This document shows, one piece after another, positions 1-12,047 of a stretch of 64,000 nt of DNA (the stretch's first letter is position 1; each line of letters opens with the position of its first letter). Origin of the DNA: Euphorbia lathyris (lineage: Eukaryota; Streptophyta; Magnoliopsida; Malpighiales; Euphorbiaceae); assembly GCF_963576675.1 (NCBI RefSeq), contig NC_088914.1:86116441-86180440 (forward strand), read 5' to 3'. A model generated the notes under the pieces. It searched no databases. It had not been told where the DNA came from and was given only the letters and a program-made list of their open reading frames with translations. The position numbers and the translations under genes are program-made.

Positions 1-920
1 CAGTCGGTAAAAGTATGGTTATCCGGTAACTTCTCAATGAAAGACCTTGGTGAAGCAGCCTATATACTTGGTATAAAGATCTACAGAGTTAGATCGCGTA
101 GACTGCTTGGTCTTTCACAGGCTACATACATTGAAAAGGTGCTAACTCGGTTTAGCATGCTTGAATAGAAACGAGGTAACTTACCCATGCTACATGGAGT
201 AAAGTTAAACAATCATCAATGTCCTAAAACTGATGATGACAAACGACACATGGCTGTAGTCCCGTACGCCAGCGCGATCGGTTCGATTATGTATGCTATG
301 CTATGCACTAGACCTGACATAGCGTTCGCATTATCTGTAATGAGTCGTTACCAAGGGAATCCGTCAAGAACATTCTTAAGTACTTGAGAAGGACTAAAGA
401 TATGTTCCTAGTGTACGGAGAAGGAGATCTGAAAATTGAAGGATTTTCAGACGCTGGTCATCTCACAGATGAGAATGATTTTAAATCCCAATCAGGATAC
501 ATGTTTATCTTGAATGGGGGCGCGGTCAGTTGGAAAAGTTCCAAGCAGGGAAGTGTAGCTTTCTCTACGACTGAGTCAGAGTACATCGCTGCTGCGGAAG
601 CAGCAAAAGAAGCAGTTTGGATTAGAAAGTTCATTACAGAACTAAGAGTGGTGCCTGACATTGTCAATCCCATTACTCTGTACTATGATAACAATGGAGC
701 CATTGCACAAGCAAAGGAACCACGGTCTCATAATGCATCCAAGCACTACCTAAAGCGATACCACATCATTAGAGAGATTATGGCTGGAGGAGATGTGAGA
801 ATAGAAAGAGTACCTACAGAGGACAACGTTGCAGATCCGTTGACAAAGCCTTTAACCCAGAAAGTACATGATCGTCATTTAACTTCTATTGGGATAAGTT
901 TTAGAAACAATTGGCTTTAG
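1..920 (+). pseudogene. pol: C1 pol 3' end: reverse transcriptase tail and RNase H, broken
   Basis: This encodes the end of the copia reverse transcriptase and the RNase H that removes the RNA template. The RT tail includes the motif SRYQGNP at about 342-365. RNase H follows, with SGYMF, SWKSSKQ, TTESEYIAA and the C-terminal block VADPLTKPL. Two breaks are visible. There is an in-frame TAG at 166-168. Around 362-375 a short deletion shifts the frame, removing the usual residues between NP and KNILKYL and joining the 187-387 frame to the 384-920 frame. The stop at 918-920 is the expected end of pol. The gene cannot make a working enzyme. Confidence 0.9.
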
Positions 921-934
921 TCTAAGTGGGAATA
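921..934 (+). other. C1 polypurine tract region
   Basis: A purine-rich stretch (AAGTGGGAATA) lies between the pol stop and the TGTTGG that opens the LTR. This is where plus-strand DNA priming takes place in LTR retrotransposons. Its position directly against the LTR supports the call. Confidence 0.75.
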
Positions 935-3002
935 TGTTGGGGTTTAGTGTCCTATAGACAATTGTTGCAGGATACAAACTTAATGTAAATGAATTGTTCT
1001 TTATATCATTTGTTTTAATGAGATATATGTTTTATAACTATATAAAGGCAATCCCTTTTAAGCACTAAATAAAGTCAAATAAAAGGAAATCCGTAAGTTT
1101 GTTTAAAGTGATTATAAAGTGTTCATACAAGCATGAAGTGAGACAAAACTTTATAATAAACTAGTAAACTTAAAACCACCCTAAGTCAAGTGATATGTTT
1201 AGGATTGATATATCACTGTTGAGACTTGTATGTAACAATGTCTTCTGTCCGACAGAAAGCTGATCTCACAAGCTTCATATATATAGATATCTGGACAGTT
1301 ACATAGATCCGATGAAACGTCATTCATTAGGATTGGGGATCCGATTTGAGATAACAGGATGGGTAGATTCTTCCTTGTCACCTATTCATCTCATTGGTAT
1401 TAATAGGTATAACTAATCCTCAGACTCAAAGGAATGTTAATTGGTCATTCTGAATTACTAAATGTGAGACTTTGATCTTGTGGTCCCACGATCCTTAACA
1501 GAGATGACTCTGGGGTGTGAACTGCAAAGGTTGGGTGTCACAGGAGGTAATGTCAGGGTAGTTATACATTGGATTGAGCATTTATCACTCCCGATTAATG
1601 GGAGATACATCCAAGGATCGCTTGTGGAAGACTCGACTCTAAATCCTTGCAAGGTGATAGCTTAAGAGTAGAAATACAGATTTCACTTAACCTATCTATT
1701 TGAGTTGACTCGGCCTGTAGAAGTAAAATGAACGTCTCGCTATATGTGACTTGACATCACCCATAGTCATAAGATTCAGTTCAAGGATGTAGTTGATAAA
1801 GGATCGAATTATACTGTAACTAATACGGAAGGGTTAACGACAGAATCAACCTGTCTTCTTAATGGACTCTGGGGGAATGATTACAGACTTGCCAATAACA
1901 TACTCAGTACATCATTCCGTTATGCAAGGATTAAATATAATTCTTAAAGAAATTAATTTAATAGTTGCATACGGCCAGAAGTAGTAAGAACCTAATGGAT
2001 CACACATAAGACTTGGAATCAAAAGAGAGATGGATGTGATTAATAGATGGAAGCCCAATTGAGCTCAGTAAGGCCCATTTAAATAGAGGGGGCCGAAATT
2101 TATATATAGAAATATGGAAAGTATTTTAATTCCATTAATCCTAATTTGATTAGGTTTGTGAATTAAATTAATTAAGAGATAATTAAGTTAGGAGTTTTAA
2201 TTAGATTAATATACTCCTATTATTATCCAATTAGGTTATTTATTATTATCCTAAATGTATTTGATATATTATAAGATAATAATTAGGAATCCTATTCCGA
2301 ACGGAATTCCTATTAAGTAACCTATTCCTATCTAACTAGGGTTTAGATACAAGTGACTATATATACCCCCTCCTTATGTGAATTTCGACTAAGCCTCCTA
2401 ACTCCCCTCTATGTGATTTTCGAAACCTACATTAGAGAGAGACAGTGAATTCGCATCCTCTAGTTCTTGGACAAGAATTCATACGACTTCCGTCGATTGA
2501 TTAATTTTCATTCATCTCCTTTTCTCTTTGATCTTGTGTTGGTTAATTAGAGGCAATCTATTTTGGTTGTATCTCATAAGGGTTGATTCTAACTTAATCT
2601 CACTGTATTCACGAAAGAAGGAAAAACAATCAAAAGGGAGAAATTCGTTTTTCTTCGCCTACATCAGGTCAGTTCACTATTTTACGGATTCCCGGAGATT
2701 GAACCATCGGATCGTCGCGATTTTTGGACAGTAGCTTCTAGACATATTCTTCCACGTTTGCACCGAAGGGATTGTCGTTCGGAGGTCTGGAAGGTCTGTT
2801 TCGGATAGGGGCAGATTGGTAAACAGTTTATATCTCCTTTGAAGTTGTGGGCACTTCGTTTGCAACGGTAGATTGATCATCGAAAGGTATTTCTTCTTAT
2901 CCCTCTTTATATGAAATAACGATTAACGAATCCTATGGTTAAAAGGAAGTAGGCTAAAATTTTTATATTTCCGCTGCTATACCTTGGCCTTAATTTCCAA
3001 CA
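935..3002 (+). repeat. C1 3' LTR (about 2068 bp)
   Basis: It begins TGTTGG and ends CCAACA, a 6-bp terminal inverted repeat. It starts directly after the polypurine tract. The far boundary is fixed by resumption of A1 LTR sequence at 3003. The region is AT-rich, especially 2090-2330, and has no convincing ORF. A TATA box is at 2358-2366. Confidence 0.9.
2358..2366 (+). promoter_or_regulatory. C1 LTR TATA box
   Basis: CTATATATA in the middle of the LTR is followed by pyrimidine-rich sequence, the expected layout of a plant LTR promoter. Transcription would start about 30 bp downstream, but no start site can be proven from sequence alone. Confidence 0.6.
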
Positions 3003-4139
3003 ACGCGGGGCGTAGACCACCTTACGCGGGGCGTATCATGGGATTTCTGCACCAAATAATGTTGCCCCATACTTGTACTTTGTGAAGTTACAAACTTGCC
3101 CTTGCTTGATTTTTATAAATAGGAAGCTCTTGAACTTCAAAAAGATACGAAGAAATAACTACACACTAGAGAGCTAATATACTTGTTTTGATTATTGTTA
3201 TAGTATAGATTCAGTTTTTGTAGCTAAACTCTCCACCTCGAGAGCTTGTTCGGTTATTTTGGCATTCCATTGAAGTTCCGCTCCACCATTCGTCACCAAG
3301 CTCGAGAGTTCCACCTTGACGACCTAGGAGACGGCTTTGAGTCCGGTTAGCTAGTTTCAAGGGCGGATTCTCCCCTTTTACATGCTAATTAGCTTGTACT
3401 CTTCCTATGTACTAGGCTTGGTTGTATTCCATTTATATACATTTCATATTTATAATTTCATGATTTATAATCTCTATTTTCCTTTACGTGCTAGTGTTTG
3501 CTACTTGTTTTGATATTGATAATTGATTATTGTGTAGGAGAACGCGATTTCCGACGCCATTCGGGCTATCTTTAGGGAGTTATATAGGTGTCGCCTTACC
3601 GGAAGTGACAAACCGGAAACCGTAGGAATTGACAAGCCACGGAACTTACGGGCCCTAGTTTCTAATCCCCCTGTATTAGACACGCCTTGACTAGGAATCA
3701 CGTAGTCTAAGTGCTTCACGGGTCAGTCCTACTACACTTGGTCGTCTTTGCAAGAGTAAATTATTATCCGTATACATTTAGAGTCGTTATTTATCGTGGT
3801 TATAACTTACCGATATTCATCCCATTTCTTAGGGTTTTAGCTACACAAATCTGAGTCGCCAATAGTTAGGGATAGTGTGTAGTTGTGTCTTACTTTACCC
3901 CAAAGTAATCGCCGCTTAAATAACATACGAAACCGAGTCATCTAATACTTGTAATTATAAATCCCGCGGATTCGATACTCGGTCTTAACCGGATTATTAC
4001 TTGATACGACGGGGTACACTTGCCCCTAAGTAGTGACGTCTAGTGAATTTAGAGCAATTAGAAAGACCACATCCATAGTCCCATAGCACACTCATACCAC
4101 ACTACATCCGTAAACACACCTAGACGAAACTTAACATCA
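3003..4139 (+). repeat. A1 5' LTR, 3' 1137 bp
   Basis: It matches 16397-17533 of the A1 3' LTR over exactly 1137 bp and ends in CATCA, followed by the primer site. It carries two copies of the GC palindrome motif at its start (3003 and 3021 region) and a TATA-like TATAAAT near 3115. The first approximately 675 bp of the LTR are displaced to the left by C1. Confidence 0.92.
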
Positions 4140-4145
4140 AGTTTT

Positions 4146-4164
4146 TGGCGCCGTTGCCGGGGAT
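4146..4164 (+). other. A1 primer binding site, tRNA-Asp
   Basis: TGGCGCCGTTGCCGGGGAT is the reverse complement of the 3' end of plant tRNA-Asp including CCA. It lies 6 nt after the LTR end. tRNA-Asp priming is characteristic of the Athila/Calypso side of Ty3/gypsy. Confidence 0.93.
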
Positions 4165-4299
4165 TTATAATCTCCTACAATATTAGACAAAAACGTTTCA
4201 TTGTTAGTTTAAGCATTCCTTTTGTATAAATTGTTTATATATACTTTGACTAACATTATTCTTTCTTGTTGATAATCTTTTATACTTCCTTTTTACTTT

Positions 4300-5811
4300 A
4301 TGCACACCCGATCGAAAAGTGATTCTCTTATTCCTATTGATCTCGAAATTGAACGTACTTTTTGTAGGATTCGAAAAGAGAGAATGGCAAACCCCAACGC
4401 TGAGCTCAACCAACTCGAAGGAAACCAAAGGCCACACGTGAACAACATTCGTGGAGGCAATGATACCCGTTCGATGATGGAGATCCTTACTCTGCACCGT
4501 CCCTAAAACCGTAACGGGATTGTTGCCCCCACAATACCAGCCAACACATACGAGATCAAGACCGGCACGATCCAACTCATACAACAATACGGTCAATTTG
4601 GCGGGGAACTCCATGAGAACCCCAACGAACATCTCGACAAATTCCTTATGTGTGCCGACACTTCTCGGCAAAATGGTGTTCCCGTTGAGGCCGTTAGACT
4701 AAAGTTGTTTCCTTTCTCTTTGACAGAGCAAGCATTGGAGTGGCTACACTCATTGGAGGCGGGATCCATCACGTCATTGGAGGAGCTCGAAAAGGAGTTC
4801 CTCTCCTACTATTTTTTGCCATCCAAAACAGTCAAGTTACGGACCGATATCACATCCTTCAGGCAGTTGGAATGCGAGGCCCTTCACGCAGCTTGGGCTA
4901 GGTTCTGGAAGTTGCTCCGAAACTGCCCCCACCATGACATCCCGAAGCATGACCTTGTAAGCACTTTTTACCACGGGTTAACCCCCACTAACCGTGCGAC
5001 TGTGGATTCCACTGCAGGTGGGGATCTATTTCAGAAATCAGCTAGTGAGGCCTACGAGCTCATTCATGAGCTCGCAAGGAAAAGTGTGCAATGGCAAGAG
5101 GATCGGCTTGCCGGCCCGTCGCGACACCAGACGTTCGATGTGGAGAAAAAGGCTCCTAAAAGCTCCATAGCAGAAATGAACAAGAAGCTTGACTCGTTGA
5201 TCGCCCAATTGAGCCTCAATGAAAGTGTGCAGGTCCTGATGTGCACTCACTGTGGTGGAGACCATGATGCGTTTAATTGCCAAACCGGTAGCCCTTTCGC
5301 CGGCGATGCCGAAAACGTAAGTTATATAGGAGGCAACCAAAGGTATAATTCCCATCCAAACTCCTATTCTCACCACAATAATAATAATAATAATAACGGC
5401 GGATGGAGGCCTCAATACCAACACCCGAACTTATCATATGGCAATAATAATAGCGTGTTGAGGCCCCCATCCGGCTTTGAGCAAGAATTTCGGGAAAACG
5501 GGCTCGGGCAATCACAAGCCGCACCCGGTAATCGAAACGCTCCACCTTCCAACAATGTACACGACCACTCGGTCACGTCCTTGTTGAAGGATATATTAAC
5601 CCGTCTTTTCGATAGCGAAGTGTTTTGCAGGGATCTTAGCCTCCAGGTGGCCCACCTAAACCATCAACAACAAGAAAGGCCACTAGAGACCCTCCCAGCA
5701 AACACTGAACAGAACCCGCGGGTTAAGAATAGGGAATTCGGACAAGTAATAACGCTCCTCAACAATAGGAGTTCGAACCCGTCAAGTTCCAACCCGGACA
5801 TCTTGCCCTAA
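4300..5811 (+). pseudogene. gag: A1 gag, one in-frame stop
   Basis: Structural capsid/nucleocapsid protein that packages element RNA. One reading frame of 503 codons starts at ATG 4300. A TAA at 4504-4506 (codon 69) interrupts it, and the same frame is then open to 5811. The retrotransposon gag domain covers roughly codons 115-270 (LKLFPFSLTEQALEWL, KEFLSYYFLPSKT, FYHGLTP). The nucleocapsid has a short zinc knuckle of form C-X2-C-X3-H-X4-C (CTHCGGDHDAFNC) at about codons 315-327. An Asn-rich run (AAT repeat, 5373-5396) and a helical C-terminus follow. It is closely related to B2 gag. Initiation at the internal ATG 4648 would still keep most of the core. Confidence 0.9.
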
Positions 5812-6857
5812 GCCGCGGTATGAGAAAGTCGAGCTACTTTGACCATAAACGTAGCATTGGTTTGAATCACTCGAACCTCTTTTGTTTATATGTATTATAA
5901 ATTTGTGTTCTTTCCTCTTCTCGTTAATTTTTCCTTTTTGAGTTATTGTTTTACATTTTCATTTTCGCTTGTGTTTTAGTTTTACTTCCTTTTTCTTTTA
6001 TTTTTATTTTTATTTTTCTTAGCTTAGTTCCCCCTATTTTTATAAAAATCAAAGGAAAAACAAATCCCACATTAATCCAAAATTTTTTTTTTGAGGTACG
6101 CGGGACGTATAACCTCATACGCCCCGCCTATCTTACAATTAAACTCAATAAATGCCACGTAGAGGACACGCGGGGCGTACCCTAGGGTACACCGCGCGTA
6201 TCCTCAGGGAGTTGTGAATCACAACTCCCCATGGCAGCTTTTCCTTCACAACCTCCCATCATTCCTCTTCTCCAAAAATCTTTCCCACTTCTCCACTCCA
6301 CCCCTTCTTCCATCCAATCAACTTTCATCGTTTCAAATTCAAATCCTCAACCTCCCTTCACAATAAATTAACATTAACTACCCTCTTAATTTCAAAATTA
6401 AAACACCCAAAAACATTAATTAAACTTAAAAACCATAAAAACATTCACACCTCATTAATAATATCATAAATTAAAACTCAAAAAAAAAAATTTCAAAATC
6501 CATCTAAAAACGAAAAAGATTTCTTTACGCGCGGCATACTCCCTCGTACGCCCCGCGTCCCTGCCTTTTTCTTCCATAAAAAAGGGCAGGAGGTGCACTA
6601 CGCGTGGCGTACCCCTATGTACGCCCCGCGTATCATGCCCCTATGGTGCAATTAGGCGCTCAAAAGGTGGGATACGCGTGGCGTGGCCGCTTCACGCCGC
6701 GCGTACCCCTCCTGGGGATCCGAGTTTTGCTTGGATCCCCACTTCCTTCCTATAAATATCCTTCCTTTTTCCTTCTTTTTCTCCACTCATTCACCCAACT
6801 CTTCCCCAACACTCATCTCCTACTCTTTCTACTTCTCCTCCATTCCTCACTATTGTC
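5812..6857 (+). other. A1 gag-ORF2 spacer with GC palindromes
   Basis: No gene is seen. It is AT-rich up to about 6520. GC-rich motifs related to TACGCGGGGCGTA lie near 6098, 6118, 6169, 6192, 6528, 6555, 6600, 6621, 6673 and 6694, often as pairs 8-10 bp apart in opposite orientation. The 3' 150 bp is a promoter-like leader for ORF2: a TATA box, then pyrimidine-rich sequence up to the ATG. Confidence 0.7.
6751..6759 (+). promoter_or_regulatory. Candidate internal TATA box ahead of A1 ORF2
   Basis: CTATAAATATC lies about 105 bp upstream of the ORF2 ATG at 6858, directly after the GC palindromes and before a CT-rich leader. The A2 copy has TATATAA at the equivalent place (minus strand, near 13345). 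The palindrome-then-TATA layout matches the LTR promoter. This suggests ORF2 has its own transcript. Function is inferred. Confidence 0.5.
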
Positions 6858-8047
6858 ATGGCACGAAAAAGAGTCGCCAACATACGCCCCCCACGGTCCA
6901 CTCGGGCCCGATCCTCCCGTTCCGCACAAAACCAACAATCACCTCCATCTCCCGCACGGGAGGAAACTCCACCACTCACCCACCAATACCGGGCTCCTTT
7001 TCATCTCCTCACCGAGGGGGAGGCCGCCAATTACGAAACTCTTTGTGCGGCCACGGTCCACGAGCTCCCATTTATACCGAATAGCGTGCTTGATCATTAC
7101 GATCTCAGCACCCCCTTTGAAGCTCACCTCTGTGCCCTCGGTTGGTACGACATCTTCAGTACACAACACCATGTGTACCCCTCCTTGGTGATTGAGTTCT
7201 TCACCACCCTCACTTCCAATAATGTGCTCAGGGCCGCACTATTCAATTTTCGCCTTCAAAACCGCCCCTTCACCATTGACACTCAATGGCTTTGCTCCCA
7301 CTTCACTCACCAAACGGAACCTAGCGTCTCCGAATGGCCCAATGGTGTCTCCGCTGAAGAATTTTGGGCCTCCATCACTGGGTCCGACACCTACCACGTA
7401 TCCAACCTCCGTCCAGCTCGCATTCGTGACCCCATCCTCCAGCTCCTTCACCGTTTCATTTCCTTTTACTTCACGGGGAAATCCGATTCCACTAAGGTTA
7501 ACAAGCATGAGCTCTTGGCCCTCTACTGTTGTGCCAACGGGCTCACTTAGACCTCGCCTACCATCTGGCCTTACACCTCCACGCCACACCCATCCGAAAA
7601 CGAGCTAAGCTCGGGTTCGGCCACCTCATCACCATCTTCGCACTCTCCACTCTCGGATCTTTCGCCATTGAGCACCTCCCGCGCCTCATGCCTCGGCCCT
7701 TGGACAAGAACGCCTTCAAAACTCTAAACTATTCAGGCCCGGGTGAAACTTCAGGGGCGGCTCACTCCAATGCGGAAGGGGGTTCAGATTCGGACTCGTA
7801 CGTGGGTCTCAAATTCAGCCCTCCGCCTCTCCATGACTTCACCACCCTCTACGCCCGGTTGGATATCTTGGAAGATAACCAATGTCGTGATCGGGCCCAT
7901 TTCAATTCCCGCTTCGATGCCCTCGATGCTCGCTTCGATGCCTTCGATGCTTAAAGGCAAGCGGATAGGGCTAACTTCGACGCATTCACCCACGCCTTCT
8001 ACACCCACTTCAACATCCATGGCAATCCGCCCCCACCACAACCATAG
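6858..8047 (+). pseudogene. A1 ORF2: accessory protein with plant transposon-like domain, frameshifted
   Basis: A second element protein in the place where other Athila elements carry an env-like gene. It starts at ATG 6858 (MARKRVANIRPPRSTRARSS, a basic and Ser-rich N-terminus). Conserved segments include HLLTEGEAANYETL, LGWYDIFSTQ, YPSLVIEFFTTL and DPILQLLHRFISFYF. I relate the domain to Pfam's putative plant transposon proteins from memory, without a search. A small indel near 7538-7550 shifts the frame, which then continues through KRAKLGFGHL and an acidic stretch. An in-frame TAA follows near 7951. The original end is probably the TAG at 8045-8047, after a Pro-rich tail. Repeats of the type RFDALDARFDAFDA look like a short coiled coil. 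No signal peptide or membrane segment is evident. Function is unknown. Confidence 0.8.
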
Positions 8048-8435
8048 TTTCCGTTTCTCTTTTTATGTTTTCTTTATGTTTTTCCTTTTGTTGTAATTTT
8101 TGTTAGTTCTTGTGTTATTTCTTTTATGTTTTTAGTAACATCACTAGTTGTGTTTGTGTTTTTGTGCTTTCGTTATCTTCATTTTTATTGTTTAGAATAA
8201 CAATACGCAGAGCGTACCCCATTGTACGCCCCGCGCACCCACCATTTTTATGCTTAAAAAACGTTTAGAAACTCAAACACGCGGGGCGCCCTGTTCCTGC
8301 GCCCCGCGTATTTGAGTTTCTGACTCCAAAGACAATGAAAATGCCGCCCTACGCGGGGCGCCACCCCTATTACGCCCCGCATATTTTAGTCTCTGACTCA
8401 AACAACATTAAAAATGCTACCCTACGCGGGCGCCC
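8048..8435 (+). other. A1 sequence after ORF2, left of A2
   Basis: No gene. It is T-rich sequence followed by paired GC motifs (near 8201, 8223, 8279, 8300, 8350 and 8371), several forming short hairpins with 8-9 nt loops. The A2 insertion falls inside the last motif. Confidence 0.75.
8431..8435. repeat. Target-site duplication CGCCC, left copy
   Basis: CGCCC directly precedes A2 and recurs at 14222-14226 directly after it. Removing A2 and one copy rejoins the A1 sequence in register with the equivalent A2 region near 11660-11690. Confidence 0.92.
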
Positions 8436-10160
8436 TGATGTGGGTTTCGTCTAGCGGTGTGTTTACGGGTGTAGTGTGATATGAGTGTGCTATGGGACTA
8501 TGGATGTGGTCTTTCTAATTGCTCTAAATTCACTAGACGTCACTACTTAGGGACAAGTGTACCCCGTCGTATCAAGTAATAATCCAGTTAAGACCGGGTA
8601 TCGAATCCACGGGATTTATAATTGCAAGTATTAGACGACTCGGTTTTATATGTTATCTAAGCGGTGATTACTTTGGGTTGGTATGAGACACAACTACAAA
8701 CTACTCCTGACCTATTAGTGAGACAAATTTATGTAGCAAATACTCTGCGAGGTGCAATGGCGATGATAAGTTATAAATATGACAAACTAAGACTCCGAAT
8801 ATATGCGATTAATGGTCTACTCTTGCAAAGACAACTACGTGTAGTTCGAGCGATCCGTGAGGTACTTAGACTACGTCATTCCTAGTCAAGGCGTGTCTAA
8901 TGCTGGGAATTAGAAACTAGGGCCCGTAAGTTCCGTGGCTTGTCAATTCCTATGGTTTCCGGTGCGTCACTTCCGGTAAGGCAACTCCTATATAATTCCT
9001 AAAGATAGCCCGAATGGCGTCGAAAATCACATACCCCTACACAATAGTCAATTATAAGCATCAAAACAAGCAATAAACATCAATACGTATATAGAAACCG
9101 AAATTGCAAATCATATGTTATAAATATGGAAAGCGTGAATAAGGAATACAACCAAGCCTAGTACATAGGAAGAGTGCAAGCTAATTAGCAAGCGAAGAGG
9201 GGAAGAATCAGCCCTCGGAACTAGCCAACCAGACTCAAGGCCGTCTCTTAGGACTTGGAGGTGGAACTCTCGAGCTTGGTGATGAATGATGGAGCGGAAC
9301 GTTGATGAGATGCCGGAATAACCGAACAAGCTCTCAAGGTGGGAGAGTTTTATTACATAAACTGAATCTTTACTACAAAACTACACAACAACTATCTAAA
9401 AGAAGCAAAATGTAGCTATGTAAAAGGTGTATATGGTAGAGGGTAGAAGGTGATGTATGTGTTGTTGTTGAGTGCTAGTCACTCTTATTTATACATCAAG
9501 CTAGGGACACAAATGTAACTTCACAAGGTGCAAGTATGGAGCAACATCATTGAGTGCAGAAATCCCATAATACGCCCCGCGTATGGTGATACACGCCCCG
9601 CGTATATGCCCATTCCATCAGAAATCTCCTGCATGTGGACCAATTCTATGTCTAATTGTCTCAAACACGCCCTGCGTAGCTGAAGTACGCCCCGCGTGTT
9701 TGAGTCTCTGAAGTTTTATTGCTTGAGTTGGTGCTTTTACGCCGTGCGTAGCTGGTGATACGCCCCGCGTATGGAGGGTTGACTCTGGGAGACAATGCAG
9801 TCTAACTTTCAGGATTAGGCCAATTATTGCCTACATGTGTCATACGCCCCGCGTATGGTGAGTCATTTCCACATGGTGCCTGCGGATAAGGCAATTATTT
9901 CTGACACCATGTTTTACGCCCCGCGTATGGAGTGGATTTTTGCTCCTTTCTCGTACCTGAAATACAAATCTTGTGAGCCAAGTTAGCTTGACGTTTTTAT
10001 TCCCTAAACTAATCAAAAACGAGGAAAATAAACTGAAAGTACGAGATTTATTTTTATTTCTTTATTATATCACACTTTATTTTTATAATTAAACTTATTT
10101 ATTTTATCCAAAATCAACCCGTAAATCACGCTAAAAGATAGGGATAAAATACCCCTATCA
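8436..10160 (-). repeat. A2 3' LTR (1725 bp)
   Basis: Reverse complement of the A1 LTR: it opens with TGATGTGGG and closes with CCCCTATCA. It carries a cluster of GC palindromes at about 9571-9930. The A2 polypurine tract lies directly beyond it. Confidence 0.93.
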
Positions 10161-10173
10161 AACCTCCTCGGAC
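10161..10173 (-). other. A2 polypurine tract
   Basis: On the minus strand it reads GTCCGAGGAGGTT against the LTR start. The same tract precedes the A1 3' LTR (15709-15721), and a close variant precedes the B2 LTR. Confidence 0.85.
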
Positions 10174-12047
10174 TTTAAAGTTTTAGTTGTCCTCAAGTAA
10201 AAGAAATCGAAAGACAAGGGATTGAGAAAATTAAGAAACAAACCGAAGGTTGGTTTTGCCAAGTGCGTGATTTCAAAGTTATGGTTTTGTGCAAAGGTTT
10301 CGGTAAGTACTTACAAAAACAATTGAGTACAAAAACTTGTTTCAAACCTCCATGATCAAGATTTAATAGGCAATATTAACGGGGGTTGATTATCTTTTGA
10401 GAACCCGATAGTACCTCACCAAAGGATTTCGCTCTTACACTCAATTTTAGGTGGGTCGGTGTTTCAGCACTCTTCTTTGCACTTACTCGAGATCATGTTG
10501 AATTTGCATTTTCATCCGGGTTTTTCCTCCTAAAAATGGTTAGGCAATATTAAAAATGAACCCGGAGGGGGGTTGTAATGTGGGTGGCTTCTTTAGTGGT
10601 TAATTCGAAGAAACTCGAGTTCAAAAATACCGTTTTATGATTGCACCGTGTTTTTGTTCCTTTCGGTCTTGGTGATTTTTTTTACAAAATAAACTTCAAA
10701 ATTGCTCGGGTGGAGCTTGAGAATGCCTTTTTGTTTTTATTGTATCCTTTGTTTTGATAGAGGCACAAAAACAATATTTTGAAGGCTTATGGTGCTCGTT
10801 TGTTAAGGCCGTGACTTTTTCCGAGTGATTTGGGTGCAAATTGATTTTGTCAGTAATTGAACAAGAGGAAAAAGGGTTAAATGTTAAGAGGGTATTAACA
10901 AAAAAATTGGTTAATAGGCTCGAAGGGGTTTCCTAATGTTCAATGAAAACGAGAAAAATAAATTAAGAAAAATTAGCCTAAGTGGGTTCGGTTTATCATC
11001 TATTGCCTTTTTACCACAAATAAGTGTACTTAACCCGGTATTGGATGCAAATTCTATGAGTCGAGTGAAGTCAAAGCTCTCGAAAAATTGTGAAAGAATT
11101 AGAGTTCTCGTACGAACTCTTTTAGGCTCAAAATACCTCACAAAGATTCGGGTTTATGTTGGTGTACTATCAAGTTTTCGCTAAATTCTCAACTATCCCG
11201 TTTTTATTGCCTTTTCAAAGTTCATGATGGAGGTAACATTCAGGTTTAGACTCAATGCCTCAGTTTAGTACTATCCTAAGCTTTGCACAAATTCCCTAAC
11301 TTTAAGATCAATACTAAAATTTCTTAATTGAATCATTCCTTTATGTTCCGACACTTTTATTTTTTATGACAAATAACGGAACTTTATTTAATTTCCAAAG
11401 GAGGGATAACGTGTCGGGAAAATTTAAGAGAGTAAATAAATGAGTTTAATTATTTTGTTGTTTATTTTATTTTTGTTTTTGTTTTTATTAGTGCAAAACA
11501 AACGATAAATGCGGGGTTGCACGTCCCTCCGCGTTATTTAAAATGACGCGTATTCCAAGGGCGTCGCAAAAAGAAACTAAAACAAAAACAAAAATAAAGC
11601 TAAGGAAGGGAAAGAAGAAGACCCTTAGTGGTCAGGGGCCCTACGCGAGGCGTGCCCAGGGGGGCGCTCTGCGTAAGGTAGCATTTTTAATGCGTTTTGA
11701 GTCAGAGACTCAAATACGCGGGGCGTAATAGGGGGGCGCCCCGCGTAAGGTAGTAGTTTTATCGTTTTTGGAGACAGAGACTTAAATACGCGGGGCGCAG
11801 GAACAGGGCGCCCCGCGTGTTTAAGTTTCTGAACTTTTTTAAGCATAAAAATGATGGGCACGCGGGGCGTACCAAGGGGTATGCCCTGCGTGGTGTTATT
11901 CTTAACAATAAAAATGAAAATAACGAAAGTACAAAACACAAACGGAACTTAACGATTTAATTAAAAACAACAGCGTACATTAAAATATAAAACACCATAG
12001 AGATAACAAAAGAAAATACATAAAGAAAAGAGAAGGAAAAACAGAAA
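10174..12047 (-). other. A2 long 3' noncoding region
   Basis: No gene is supported; the short open frames here are not conserved between copies. Homologous sequence occurs in A1 (14227-15708), A3 (24970-26300), and more distantly in B1 and B2. About 11640-11890 holds paired GC motifs. One conserved stretch near 10570-10590 reads GGGGGGTTGTAATGTGGGTGG in A2, with close versions in the other copies. Confidence 0.75.

Larger units (their letters stand above)
1..3002 (+). mobile_element. C1: 3' part of a Ty1/copia retrotransposon
   Basis: The 3' end of a Ty1/copia element: the end of pol, a polypurine tract and a complete 3' LTR. Its left part lies outside the window. The right boundary is exact: the LTR ends in CCAACA at 3002, and from 3003 the sequence matches the inside of the family A LTR (from 16397 onward). 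C1 therefore inserted into the 5' LTR of A1. The pol protein type and the long LTR (about 2.07 kb) fit the Tork/TAR/Angela side of Ty1/copia, but I cannot fix the lineage. Confidence 0.9.

Noticed and set aside
2528..2880. Short open frames in the C1 LTR
   Set aside because: Under 70 codons, no recognisable domain, in LTR sequence.
4146..4164. tRNA-Asp gene fragment
   Set aside because: Only the 3' terminal complement is present, directly after an LTR, so it is a primer binding site.
5038..5545. Antisense frames opposite A1 gag
   Set aside because: Shadow of gag and its Asn-codon repeat (Tyr/Ile runs in antisense); not conserved in B2.
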